Positions 1 to 7,889 of a stretch of DNA of 20,696 nt are shown in pieces. The position numbers and the translations under genes are program-made. Below the pieces are notes generated by a model. It saw only the letters and a list, made by a program, of their open reading frames with translations, made no database searches and was not told the DNA's origin. Each line of letters opens with the position of its first letter. The first letter of the stretch is position 1. Origin of the DNA: an uncultured Bacilli bacterium (GTDB lineage: Bacteria; Bacillota_I; Bacilli_A; RF39; UBA660); the NCBI GenBank assembly GCA_934149325.1, contig CAKPEJ010000018.1, positions 1 through 20,696 on the forward strand. Reading direction: 5' to 3'.

Positions 1-3000
1 ATAATGTCTATTTCTTTTGTTTCTCCGTTATCTATTTTATATTTACCTAATCCTATTACACTTGCTTTTTCATCAGATGATTTTCCTGACAACTTAAAAT
101 TTTCTGTATATTTATCTAAATTTAAAATATAATTTTCTATAGTAGGATCAAAAGTTTTATTAAACACTCCATAATTACTATTCAATTCACTCAAATAATT
201 ATCACTACTTGTTATAATTGGTGTTATTTTAGCATATCCATTACCTTCATTACCTACCATAGTTTTCGTTCCATCATAATTAGGCATTTCTTCATTTCCG
301 GCTTTCATTTCTGAATCAGTAAATTTCAAACCTGAATAATGGACACTTTGACCTGTATGAATTATATTATTTTCAGTAGACTCTTCACTTATCGCATTGC
401 ATCCAGTGAATCCTGATATATATGATGAACCTCCTCCGGCTCCATTTGCACAAGCAGAAGCTCCACCACCATAATAGCCTGATCCTCCGGCACATCCTCC
501 ATCTGCATAACCAAATCCTGAACTCGAATAATATTGTTCTTGACTAGCTCCAGCTGAAGTTTGAGTGCCACCAAATGTTCCTCCACCTGCAATACCAGTT
601 AATGTTCCACCAGAACCATTTATATTGTTATTTCCTATACCTGATCCACTACCTGCAGCAACCATTATTCTACTTTTTAATGAATTAAAATCTCTCCATG
701 TTGATCCCTTTTTTAATCTTATGTCAGTAGCTCCGCCTCCAGGAGTACCACGATAATTTCCTGTTCCACCATTAAATGAACTCGCATTTTCTTTTATTAC
801 TAAACCTTGTCCCACATATACATATAATTTATTATTTTTATTTAAAATTATACTTCCTCTGGTATAGGCACCTCCGCCTCCAGATTGTCCCTGAGCACCC
901 CAAAGTTCTATTTTATATTTTCCAGTAATTGGAGTTATAAATTCTTGTTCATTCCCAGTATAATCAAAATCATACTCTGATTCTAATTGAACTTTGGTAT
1001 AATTTATTACATATATTGTGTCTTCTACATTTGGTGCTGAAACAGTAATAATCATTTTATTTGTGTTTTTTATATATTTGTTACCATCTATTTTTACTGT
1101 TGCTTCTTTATCAAATGTTTCTGTTTTAACATTTAACTCCATTTCAATTGAAGGTATTTCTATTGTATATTCATTTGTTAATGGATTAAATTTAGGATTT
1201 AAATTGTCTTCATAAGATTCTATCATTAATTTTGATAATTTACTTGTATGTTCATTTTCTCCAAAGTTTTCTCTGGTTGCTGTTATAGTATACGTTCTCA
1301 TTTCTCCTGACTCTGAAGTTATAATTATATCTATTGTCTTTGTTTCTCCATTTTTTAATTCATATTTATCTAAACCTATAACATTAGATTTTTTATCTGA
1401 TAATATTCCTGATAATGTAAATTCACTTGTATATTTATCTAATGTTAATATATATTCTTCTACAAGAGGATCAAATGATGGGCTTAATTTTCCATAATCA
1501 GTTGTTAACTCAGATAAATAATTATCATTACTTGTTAACACTGGTATGATTTTTGCATATCCATTTCCTGTATTTCCTGTCATTTTGCTTGTTCCATCAT
1601 GTGTTGGCATTTCTTCATTTCCGGCTTTCATTTCTGAATCAGTAAATACTTTTCCTGAATAGTGGTATGAACATGTTACATCATCTGTTCCATCTGTACA
1701 TCCTTCTTTTGGTGTTATATCTTCTTCACTTGTGATTGCTACGCATCCTAAATATCCTGATATATATGATGAGCCTCCACCTGCTGAAGCAATATGTCCA
1801 GATTTTGAACCACCATAATATCCTGCTCCACCTCCGGCACTAGGCGTAATAGTTTTTTCATAATAACCTCCAAATCCAAATTTTCCAGTTATTGTTCCAC
1901 CTTTAACTGAATTTGAATATGTACATTTTGTTGTTATTGATCCTCCACTTGTCTGTAAACCACCTTGACCGTAACAATATTGATTTTCTGATTGTGAATT
2001 TTGCATACCATCTCCACCAATAAGATTTCCTCCAAATCCACCATTATTTACGATTGTCGCAACATTTGATCCAGAGAACGCACCGCCGCCGCCAGCAGCA
2101 ACCATTATTCTTGAATTTAAACTATTCTTTTTTTTATTGGAAAGCAATCTAACATCTGTAGCTCCTCCACCACTGCCAAATTCTCTTTGGCAGCATGCTT
2201 GACCTTTTGAAGCACCTCCTCCATTATAACCACCAGATATATTTCCATCTACACCTGCTGAAGAAGTACTTCCTTTTCCTCCAACATTTACATATAAAAT
2301 ATCATTTTTATTTAAAATTATTTTTCCATCAGTATATGCACCTTTTCCTCCTTTAGCGGATGAAGTACTACCACCTTGTGCTCCCCAAGTTCCTAATTTG
2401 TATTTTCCTGTTACTGGTACAATGAAAGTTTGTTCATCACCCGTATAATCAAAATTATATTCTGACTTTGGAGTTGTTTTTATATAATTTATTTTATAAA
2501 TTGTTTCTTCTATATATGGATTTGTTACTGTTATTGTTATTACACCAGTATTGTTTTTTAAATATTTATTATTTTCTATTTTTACTTTTGAATTTTCATC
2601 CAATAACTCTGTTTTTATATTTAATTCCATTACATTTGGGAATATGTTTATTAAATAATCTAATTGATTTGGATTAAATTTTGGACTTAAATCTGATTCA
2701 TATCCTTCTACAATTAATTTATTTAATTTTGTAGAATATTCACCTTGATTTAAATTTCTTCTATATGCATTTATTTTATATGTTTTTATATTTCCTGATT
2801 CGGAAGTAACAGTAATATTTATAGTTTTTGTTTCTCCTAAATCTATTTCATATTCTTGTAAACCAGTTACACTTGCTTTTTCGCTTGACAACGTTCCTGA
2901 AAGAGTAAATGTTGGTATTGTTTTATCAAGTGTTAATGTATATTCTTCTACAAGAGGATCAAATGATGGACTTAATTTCCCGTAATCAGATGTTAACTCA

Positions 3001-4259
3001 GATAAATAATTATCATTACTTGTTAACACCGGTGTGATTTTTGCATATCCATTTCCTTGTTTTGCATATTCACTTATTGAGTTTTCGCTCACATTTGTTG
3101 TACTTATTGTTTTGGTTTCTTCTTCATTTGATTCTTCACAATTATAACAATACATTGATTTATCTGTTAGAAGTGGATTTCCAATATAACCAGAACCGCC
3201 TCCACCAGCAGAAATTGTACCAGCACCACCATAGTAACCGCCGCCACCGGATGAACAAGCAGTTGTAGTTCCAGCTGTTCCAAATAATCCTTTTGCATAT
3301 TTTAATTTATATATATTTGTAGCATCTTCTATTGTTGTTCCTGATTTATAAACAATTTGACCACCTTCAGTCTGAGTTCCACCAGTTGCATAAGTAATAT
3401 TAGAACCTTTTTGTTCACCAGTAACACCTTTTATTCCGCCACCAGCACCACCGTTACCGCAAGAAGCATCATAATTTTGTTGATATCTTCCTCCTCCTCC
3501 GGCTCCTGATACTATTAATATGGATTCTTTAGCATTTTCTAGTGTACTTAACAATCCTGATACAGTTGCTATGTGAGTTGCACCTCCGCCTGAACCATAT
3601 TGATGATTCGTATTATTATTTGCTAGAATTTTTCCCCCTCCATTATAACCACCATTAAGTTCAGATTTATATCCATTACTTTTTCCTAACCCTCCAACAT
3701 TAACATATATTTTTCTTTTATTTTTTAATCTTAGTGTTCCGATTGAATATCCACCGTAACCTCCAATATAATCATTTGTTGCATTTCCGCCTTGGGCTCC
3801 CCAAGTTTCTAACTTATAATTACCTGTTACTGGAGTTATAAATTCTTGTTCACTACCTGTATAATCAAAATTGTATTCTGATTCTGGAGTTACTTTTCTA
3901 TAATTTACTTTATATGTTGTTTTTGAATCAATATTTGTTACTATTACATCTACTTCACCTGTGTTATTTTTTATATATTTATTACCTTTTATTTTTACTG
4001 TTGCATTCGTATCATCTAATTGATAATTTATATTCAAATCTATTTCATTAGACATTATATCTATGTTATATTCTAAAGTGTCCTTATCAAAAGTAGGATT
4101 CAAATCCTTTTCATATCCTTCTACTTCTAAATTTGTAAGTTTCGAACTATTTGTTTCAGCTTTAACATTTATATTTTTATTAACTAGAAAAAGTGTTAGT
4201 GAAATAACTAACATTAAAAATATAAAACTAATTTTTTTACTACTTTTGCTTAGTTTCAT
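1..4259 (-). CDS. Giant secreted glycine-rich / cadherin-like repeat protein (C-terminus beyond window)
   Basis: This minus-strand frame is open from ATG 4259 to the window edge (about 1,419 codons, no stop), so the C-terminus and any wall anchor are not visible. A signal peptide comes first: a lysine-rich start, a hydrophobic core around residues 11-26 and likely cleavage after NVKA (residue 34). Then cadherin-like beta-sandwich domains (pattern LSxLxxxxGxLxPxFxPxxxxY, PF12733-like) alternate with glycine-rich domains resembling that of ALK/LTK receptors (entry motif YNFDYTGxEQ, then WGAQGG, later SGGGGSYISG and GNGYAKIT). Approximate order: Cad 41-125, Gly 124-404, Cad-Cad 412-594, Gly 599-901, Cad-Cad 907-1092, Gly 1093-1349, Cad 1352 onward. 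Family knowledge suggests an extracellular surface or adhesion role; the ligand is unknown. The SD is AGGAG, and a good promoter lies upstream. Domain calls are by motif reading only. Confidence 0.85.
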   Translation of the reverse strand, partial: MKLSKSSKKISFIFLMLVISLTLFLVNKNINVKAETNSSKLTNLEVEGYEKDLNPTFDKDTLEYNIDIMSNEIDLNINYQLDDTNATVKIKGNKYIKNNTGEVDVIVTNIDSKTTYKVNYRKVTPESEYNFDYTGSEQEFITPVTGNYKLETWGAQGGNATNDYIGGYGGYSIGTLRLKNKRKIYVNVGGLGKSNGYKSELNGGYNGGGKILANNNTNHQYGSGGGATHIATVSGLLSTLENAKESILIVSGAGGGGRYQQNYDASCGNGGAGGGIKGVTGEQKGSNITYATGGTQTEGGQIVYKSGTTIEDATNIYKLKYAKGLFGTAGTTTACSSGGGGYYGGAGTISAGGGGSGYIGNPLLTDKSMYCYNCEESNEEETKTISTTNVSENSISEYAKQGNGYAKITPVLTSNDNYLSELTSDYGKLSPSFDPLVEEYTLTLDKTIPTFTLSGTLSSEKASVTGLQEYEIDLGETKTINITVTSESGNIKTYKINAYRRNLNQGEYSTKLNKLIVEGYESDLSPKFNPNQLDYLINIFPNVMELNIKTELLDENSKVKIENNKYLKNNTGVITITVTNPYIEETIYKINYIKTTPKSEYNFDYTGDEQTFIVPVTGKYKLGTWGAQGGSTSSAKGGKGAYTDGKIILNKNDILYVNVGGKGSTSSAGVDGNISGGYNGGGASKGQACCQREFGSGGGATDVRLLSNKKKNSLNSRIMVAAGGGGAFSGSNVATIVNNGGFGGNLIGGDGMQNSQSENQYCYGQGGLQTSGGSITTKCTYSNSVKGGTITGKFGFGGYYEKTITPSAGGGAGYYGGSKSGHIASAGGGSSYISGYLGCVAITSEEDITPKEGCTDGTDDVTCSYHYSGKVFTDSEMKAGNEEMPTHDGTSKMTGNTGNGYAKIIPVLTSNDNYLSELTTDYGKLSPSFDPLVEEYILTLDKYTSEFTLSGILSDKKSNVIGLDKYELKNGETKTIDIIITSESGEMRTYTITATRENFGENEHTSKLSKLMIESYEDNLNPKFNPLTNEYTIEIPSIEMELNVKTETFDKEATVKIDGNKYIKNTNKMIITVSAPNVEDTIYVINYTKVQLESEYDFDYTGNEQEFITPITGKYKIELWGAQGQSGGGGAYTRGSIILNKNNKLYVYVGQGLVIKENASSFNGGTGNYRGTPGGGATDIRLKKGSTWRDFNSLKSRIMVAAGSGSGIGNNNINGSGGTLTGIAGGGTFGGTQTSAGASQEQYYSSSGFGYADGGCAGGSGYYGGGASACANGAGGGSSYISGFTGCNAISEESTENNIIHTGQSVHYSGLKFTDSEMKAGNEEMPNYDGTKTMVGNEGNGYAKITPIITSSDNYLSELNSNYGVFNKTFDPTIENYILNLDKYTENFKLSGKSSDEKASVIGLGKYKIDNGETKEIDI
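1453..1568. repeat. Long direct repeat, copy A, inside the giant glycine-rich gene
   Basis: About 115 bases here match 2942-3057 with only about six differences. The repeat encodes the junction from the end of a glycine-rich domain (GNGYAKI) into the next cadherin-like domain (DNYLSELT, then SPSFDPLVEEY). Most differences are silent or conservative. Such identity in an otherwise diverged repeat protein suggests recent duplication or gene conversion between units. A second, 42-base exact repeat in the same gene is at 283-324 and 1606-1647 and encodes the FTDSEMKAGNEEMP stretch. Confidence 0.85.
2942..3057. repeat. Long direct repeat, copy B, inside the giant glycine-rich gene
   Basis: This is the partner of 1453-1568, about 1.49 kb away, in the same orientation and reading frame. 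Recombination between the two copies would delete or duplicate exactly one cadherin/cadherin/glycine-rich unit without breaking the frame. Confidence 0.85.
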
Positions 4260-4294
4260 ATTACCCTTCTCCTACAGTCCTTTATTATGGTTTA

Positions 4295-4324
4295 ATTATA
4301 CCATTTTTTATATGACAAAATCAA
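4295..4324 (-). promoter_or_regulatory. Sigma-A-type promoter of the giant glycine-rich gene
   Basis: Read on the minus strand: -35 TTGATT (4319-4324), an 18-base spacer, and a perfect -10 TATAAT (4295-4300). Transcription would start near 4288, giving a leader of about 30 bases with an AGGAG site before ATG 4259. The rest of 4325-4517 is very AT-rich and I see no gene or clear structure in it. Confidence 0.7.
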
Positions 4325-4517
4325 TAGTTTTTCTTTGTTTTATATAGGAATTCAGGCGTTATATATTTTAAAATTAAAGTTTGTTTTTTACATACAAAAA
4401 TACATTTTAATTTACTATATTTTTTATTTATTTTAATTAATTTTAACAATTATTAATGATAATGATATTTTAAATATAAATCTCTTTTAAATTGCCCTAA
4501 AATATAGTTTTAGAGCA

Positions 4518-4549
4518 TAAAAAAATAATGTAAATTTTTTTACATTATT
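4518..4549 (-). terminator. Intrinsic terminator of the 163-residue membrane protein gene
   Basis: An 11-base-pair stem (4524-4534 with 4539-4549) with a four-base loop is followed on the minus strand by a run of seven U (4519-4525). The stem overlaps the stop codon of the gene that ends at 4545. It separates that gene from the promoter of the giant glycine-rich gene. Confidence 0.75.
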
Positions 4550-5036
4550 TTAAACTATCACATTTTAAAGTAACTTTTAAAGTGTAATTATTCTTACCAT
4601 ATGGTGAAGCAGGATATATTGTTACTATAGAATCTGTTTTACTACATTTATTTTTTTCTAATTTCTTTATTTTTTTATTATTATCTTTAGCATTATATTT
4701 TTCAATATTTCCTAAACTTACTTTTATTCCAACCTCTTTAAATTGTGACAAAAAGTTAGACACTTCTTTTTTTGATTTTCCTGTTGATACTTGTTCATAA
4801 TAAAAATCAGTATAGAATTTTTGACCAAGCATTTGAAAATCATTACTTAATCTTTTTTCTTTAGAAAATACTATTGTTCCATTACCAACTAAAAATACAA
4901 ATATAAAAACAAATATAATTCCTACTGACAAAGCACAGGTTTTCATTATTTGATTTTTCTTTTCTAAATGACCTATAACTTTATCTTTTCTTTCTAATTT
5001 TATATCGCCAGTTTTCTTATCTTTTTTATTAGCCAT
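4545..5036 (-). CDS. Membrane-anchored extracytoplasmic protein, paralogue A (unknown function)
   Basis: A 163-residue protein that I do not recognise as a named family. A charged cytoplasmic N-terminus (residues 1-30, many lysines) is followed by one membrane segment at about 36-52 and an outer domain. The outer domain shares a clear signature with the protein at 6701-7138: KFYTDFYYEQ (73-82), GIKVSL (103-108), YPASPY (141-146) and two cysteines (131 and 159) at matching places, which could form a disulfide outside the cell. It has its own promoter, divergent from the DUF975 fusion gene at 5165, and its own terminator. The SD is a moderate GGAAGGA. The function is unknown; the context suggests a partner of the transporter-like protein between the two paralogues, but that is inference. 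Confidence 0.75.
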   Translation of the reverse strand: MANKKDKKTGDIKLERKDKVIGHLEKKNQIMKTCALSVGIIFVFIFVFLVGNGTIVFSKEKRLSNDFQMLGQKFYTDFYYEQVSTGKSKKEVSNFLSQFKEVGIKVSLGNIEKYNAKDNNKKIKKLEKNKCSKTDSIVTIYPASPYGKNNYTLKVTLKCDSLK

Positions 5037-5070
5037 ATTATCACATTCCTTCCCTATTTTCTATAACAAT

Positions 5071-5097
5071 TTTATAATACTTTACTATCTTTGTCAA
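5071..5097 (-). promoter_or_regulatory. Promoter for paralogue A gene (minus strand)
   Basis: A perfect -35 TTGACA (5092-5097) lies 15 bases from TATAAA (5071-5076). An alternative pairing uses TTGATT just upstream with TATTAT at 16 bases. Either way the promoter points to the gene starting at 5036 and sits back to back with the plus-strand promoter at 5107. Confidence 0.55.
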
Positions 5098-5106
5098 TCA
5101 ACTATA

Positions 5107-5134
5107 TTTACAAATTTAATAAATATGGTATTAT
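5107..5134 (+). promoter_or_regulatory. Promoter for the DUF975 fusion gene
   Basis: TTTACA (5107-5112), a 16-base spacer and TATTAT (5129-5134), about 30 bases before ATG 5165. It diverges from the minus-strand promoter at 5071-5097, so both genes could be controlled from one short region. Confidence 0.55.
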
Positions 5135-5164
5135 TTTAATAAGTATATTATAGGGGTAGTATTT

Positions 5165-6685
5165 ATGTGGAATAGTAAAAATATAAAAAAAGAAGCCAGA
5201 AAAATTTTAAAAACAAATTATTGGAATAAATTTTTTGTTTGTCTATTTATTATTATATTAGTAGGTGGTTATAGTACAACTAGAACATCTTTAGATAACG
5301 GTAAACAATATTTAGAAAAAAAGTTTCCAAAACTTAGTTATATTGGTATTGATATTAGTAATTTAGATAATAAAGATATCGCTAAAGATTTTAATACAAC
5401 TGGAGGATTTTTTAAAATTGTTTTTGATTCTACAACAGATGCGATTTCAAATACTAAAGTCTATGTTGGTAATATTGAAAAAACAATTTCAAGTACAGTA
5501 AATGATAAAAATGCAGGCAAAATAACTCTCTTAGGTCTTGCGACACTCGTAACTATTTTATTTAAATTCTTTGTACTAAACGTTATAAATGTTGGAGAAG
5601 CAAGATTCTTTTTAGAAAATAAAAATCATAAGAAAACTAATTTTACAAGAATTTTTTCTAATTTTAGAAAAGGTAAATATTTAAACACTGTAAAAATTAT
5701 GTTTTTTAAAAATCTATATTTATTATTATGGTACTTTACTATTATAGGTGGAATTATAAAATCATATTCTTATAAAATGGTTAATTATATTGTTGCTGAA
5801 AATCCTAATATTAATGTAAAAGATGCGATTAAATTATCTGAAAATATGATGAAAGGATATAAATTCAAATTCTTTTTATTAGAATTATCATATATACCTC
5901 ATCAAATAATAAATATACTATCATTTGGTTTATATGGAATATTTTATTTAGATATATATATAAGAACAATTGAAACTGAAATATATTATTTTTTAAGAAA
6001 AAATCATAAATCAAATTTACTTAATGACAAAAATTTAGATTTAATAGAGGATTATTATCCGGGTACTAAAAAAGAAGAAAGACAACTTGATTATTATAGA
6101 AAATATAATCTTACATCTTTTATATTATTTTTCTTTACTTTTTCTATCGCTGGATGGTTATGGGAAGTATTATTATATATTATTAAAGATGGTAAATTTG
6201 TAAATAGAGGCACTATGTTTGGTCCATGGCTTCCTATTTATGGCGCTGGTGGTGTTTTAGTTTTATGTTTATTAATTCCAAAAAAAATAAAAAAATTAAC
6301 TGATAATCCTGTTATAACATTTTTTATAATTACAATTATATGTTCCATTTTAGAGTATACTTCTGGATGGGCATGCGAATATTTTAACTGTGCAAGATGG
6401 TGGGATTATACAGGATATTTTTTAAATATTAATGGAAGAATATGTTTTGAATGTACATTGTTTTTTGGAATTGGAGGTGTATTATGTATATATATAGTTG
6501 CGCCTTTTATAGATAAATTATTTAAAAATATCAATAAAAAAAGAACAATATTATTATGTTCAATATTAATTATATTATTTTCTGTAGATATGGTTTATTC
6601 ACATTTTAATCCAAATATGGGTGCTGGAATAACAACTACATCAAATATATCTAATACAATTAAAAATTCAAAATATTGTAAATAA
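5165..6685 (+). CDS. DUF975 + putative ABC-transporter type IV (CmpB-like) fusion membrane protein
   Basis: A 506-residue integral membrane protein. The N-terminal part (1-280) fits DUF975: a basic start with KKEARKILKTNYW, a membrane segment near 23-37, a long outer segment, further membrane segments near 120-145 and 183-200, and the typical LSENMMKGYK motif (225-234) before the last helices. The C-terminal part (about 314-480) fits the putative ABC-transporter type IV family (PF06541): GWLWEVLLY (330-338), GPWLPIYG (354-361), ILEYTSGW (395-402), a cysteine/tryptophan-rich loop, and FECTLFFGIGG. Family names are historical; no transported substrate is established. It is the only large plus-strand gene in the window. 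The start is supported by AGGGG before ATG, and a shared terminator follows. A 167-residue relative of the C-terminal half is encoded at 13983-14486. Confidence 0.8.
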   Translation: MWNSKNIKKEARKILKTNYWNKFFVCLFIIILVGGYSTTRTSLDNGKQYLEKKFPKLSYIGIDISNLDNKDIAKDFNTTGGFFKIVFDSTTDAISNTKVYVGNIEKTISSTVNDKNAGKITLLGLATLVTILFKFFVLNVINVGEARFFLENKNHKKTNFTRIFSNFRKGKYLNTVKIMFFKNLYLLLWYFTIIGGIIKSYSYKMVNYIVAENPNINVKDAIKLSENMMKGYKFKFFLLELSYIPHQIINILSFGLYGIFYLDIYIRTIETEIYYFLRKNHKSNLLNDKNLDLIEDYYPGTKKEERQLDYYRKYNLTSFILFFFTFSIAGWLWEVLLYIIKDGKFVNRGTMFGPWLPIYGAGGVLVLCLLIPKKIKKLTDNPVITFFIITIICSILEYTSGWACEYFNCARWWDYTGYFLNINGRICFECTLFFGIGGVLCIYIVAPFIDKLFKNINKKRTILLCSILIILFSVDMVYSHFNPNMGAGITTTSNISNTIKNSKYCK

Positions 6686-6712
6686 AAGGAGTGATTATAA
6701 TCACTCTTTTAT
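6684..6712. terminator. Bidirectional intrinsic terminator between convergent genes
   Basis: A GAGTGAT / ATCACTC stem (6689-6695 and 6700-6706) with a TATA loop has U-rich tails on both strands: TTTTATATTAT on the plus strand, CTTTTATTT on the minus strand. It lies between the stop at 6685 (plus) and the stop at 6701 (minus). Confidence 0.85.
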
Positions 6713-7138
6713 ATTATAAAAATTACAATCTAATATTGTTTCAATAGTATAATCAGTTTTTGTATATGGATCTTTTGGATATATAATAACCTTAGTATTA
6801 TCCCAATTACATTGTTCACCTTTTTCATTTTTAAATTTTGCGATTGTTTCATCATTAGAATCTGAATTATATTGAGATAAACTTGTTAATGAAACTTTTA
6901 TACCAATATCTTTATATTTTGAAAGATAACTTTTTACTTGTGCAAAATTTTTATCTTTTGATATTTGTTCATAATAGAATGTTGTATAGAATTTTTCTCC
7001 CATGTTTGACAATTCATTTTTCAAATATTTTTCACTATATGTTTTTGGTTTTAAAACCATATAAATAATTAATCCAACTAATACTAATGAAATTACTATT
7101 ACAAGTATCTGTACAATTATTTTTTTATTCTTTTTCAT
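6701..7138 (-). CDS. Membrane-anchored extracytoplasmic protein, paralogue B (unknown function)
   Basis: A 145-residue protein with a short lysine-rich start, one membrane segment at about 8-29 and an outer domain. It is a clear paralogue of the protein at 4545-5036: KFYTTFYYEQ (49-58), GIKVSL (79-84), YPKDPY (120-125), and cysteines 110 and 138 at matching positions. The gene lies nine bases after uppS, and its SD (AGGAG) overlaps the uppS stop region, so it is the last gene of the helicase-uppS transcription unit. No function can be assigned. The two conserved cysteines and conserved aromatic segment suggest a compact, disulfide-held extracellular fold (inference). Confidence 0.75.
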   Translation of the reverse strand: MKKNKKIIVQILVIVISLVLVGLIIYMVLKPKTYSEKYLKNELSNMGEKFYTTFYYEQISKDKNFAQVKSYLSKYKDIGIKVSLTSLSQYNSDSNDETIAKFKNEKGEQCNWDNTKVIIYPKDPYTKTDYTIETILDCNFYNIKE

Positions 7139-7147
7139 TTTATTCTC

Positions 7148-7861
7148 CTATCTTTTTGAATTAGCACCAAATCTTCTATCTCTATGATTAAAAGAATCTA
7201 TTGCTTTATCAAATTCTTTTTCATCAAAGTCTGGAAATAATACATCAGTAAAATAAAACTCACTATATGCCATTTGATATATCATATAATTACTTACTCT
7301 ATATTCTCCACTTGTTCTTATAAGTAAATCAATTGGTGGCAAATCTTGATATAAATATTTAGAAAAAAATGCTTTATCTATATCATCTATACTAATTTTA
7401 TTATTGTTTACATCTTTTACAATTCTTTTTATTCCGTCAACAATTTCTTCTTGTCCACCATAATTAATACATATATTTAGTATTCCATTTTCATTATTTG
7501 ATGTATCATTCGTTATTTTATCCATAGCTTCTAACACATCACTTCTAAGTCCTTCTCTTCTTCCTGAAAATATAACTTTTATATTATTTTTCTTTATTTT
7601 TTTCATTTTTTTAGTAAACATTAAAATAAATAAATTCATTAAATAATTTACTTCTTCTTCACTTCTTTTAAAATTATCTGTTGAAAAAGCATATACACTT
7701 AATACTTTTACTCCTTTTTTAATTGCATATAATGCGATTTTTTCTAAAGTTTTACTTCCTTCTAAATGTCCTTCGCTTCTTTTTAATCCACTTTTTGTAG
7801 CCCATCTACCATTACCATCCATAATAATAGATACATGTTTAGGAATTATATTATCATTCAT
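7148..7861 (-). CDS. uppS: Isoprenyl transferase / undecaprenyl diphosphate synthase
   Basis: A cis-prenyltransferase of 237 residues, the usual family length. The enzyme adds isopentenyl units to farnesyl diphosphate to make the C55 carrier lipid for peptidoglycan and other wall polymers. Visible motifs: HVSIIMDGNGRWA (9-21) with catalytic Asp15, EGH (30-32), YAFSTDNF (57-64), INYGGQEEI (132-140), and the diphosphate-binding RTSGEYRVSN (182-191) followed by YSEFYFTDVLFPDF. The usual arginine of the NYGGR motif is Gln137 here. SD GGAGG precedes ATG 7861. It follows the helicase gene by 28 bases and is followed by paralogue B after nine bases. The frequent neighbour cdsA is absent. Confidence 0.97.
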   Translation of the reverse strand: MNDNIIPKHVSIIMDGNGRWATKSGLKRSEGHLEGSKTLEKIALYAIKKGVKVLSVYAFSTDNFKRSEEEVNYLMNLFILMFTKKMKKIKKNNIKVIFSGRREGLRSDVLEAMDKITNDTSNNENGILNICINYGGQEEIVDGIKRIVKDVNNNKISIDDIDKAFFSKYLYQDLPPIDLLIRTSGEYRVSNYMIYQMAYSEFYFTDVLFPDFDEKEFDKAIDSFNHRDRRFGANSKR

Positions 7862-7889
7862 TTTTTATCCTCCATTTATAATTATTATA

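Noticed and set aside
389..3268. Several 63-75 residue frames on both strands within the glycine-rich gene
   Set aside because: They are out of frame with the continuous signal-peptide, cadherin and glycine-rich translation that spans the whole region, and their composition reflects the repeats.
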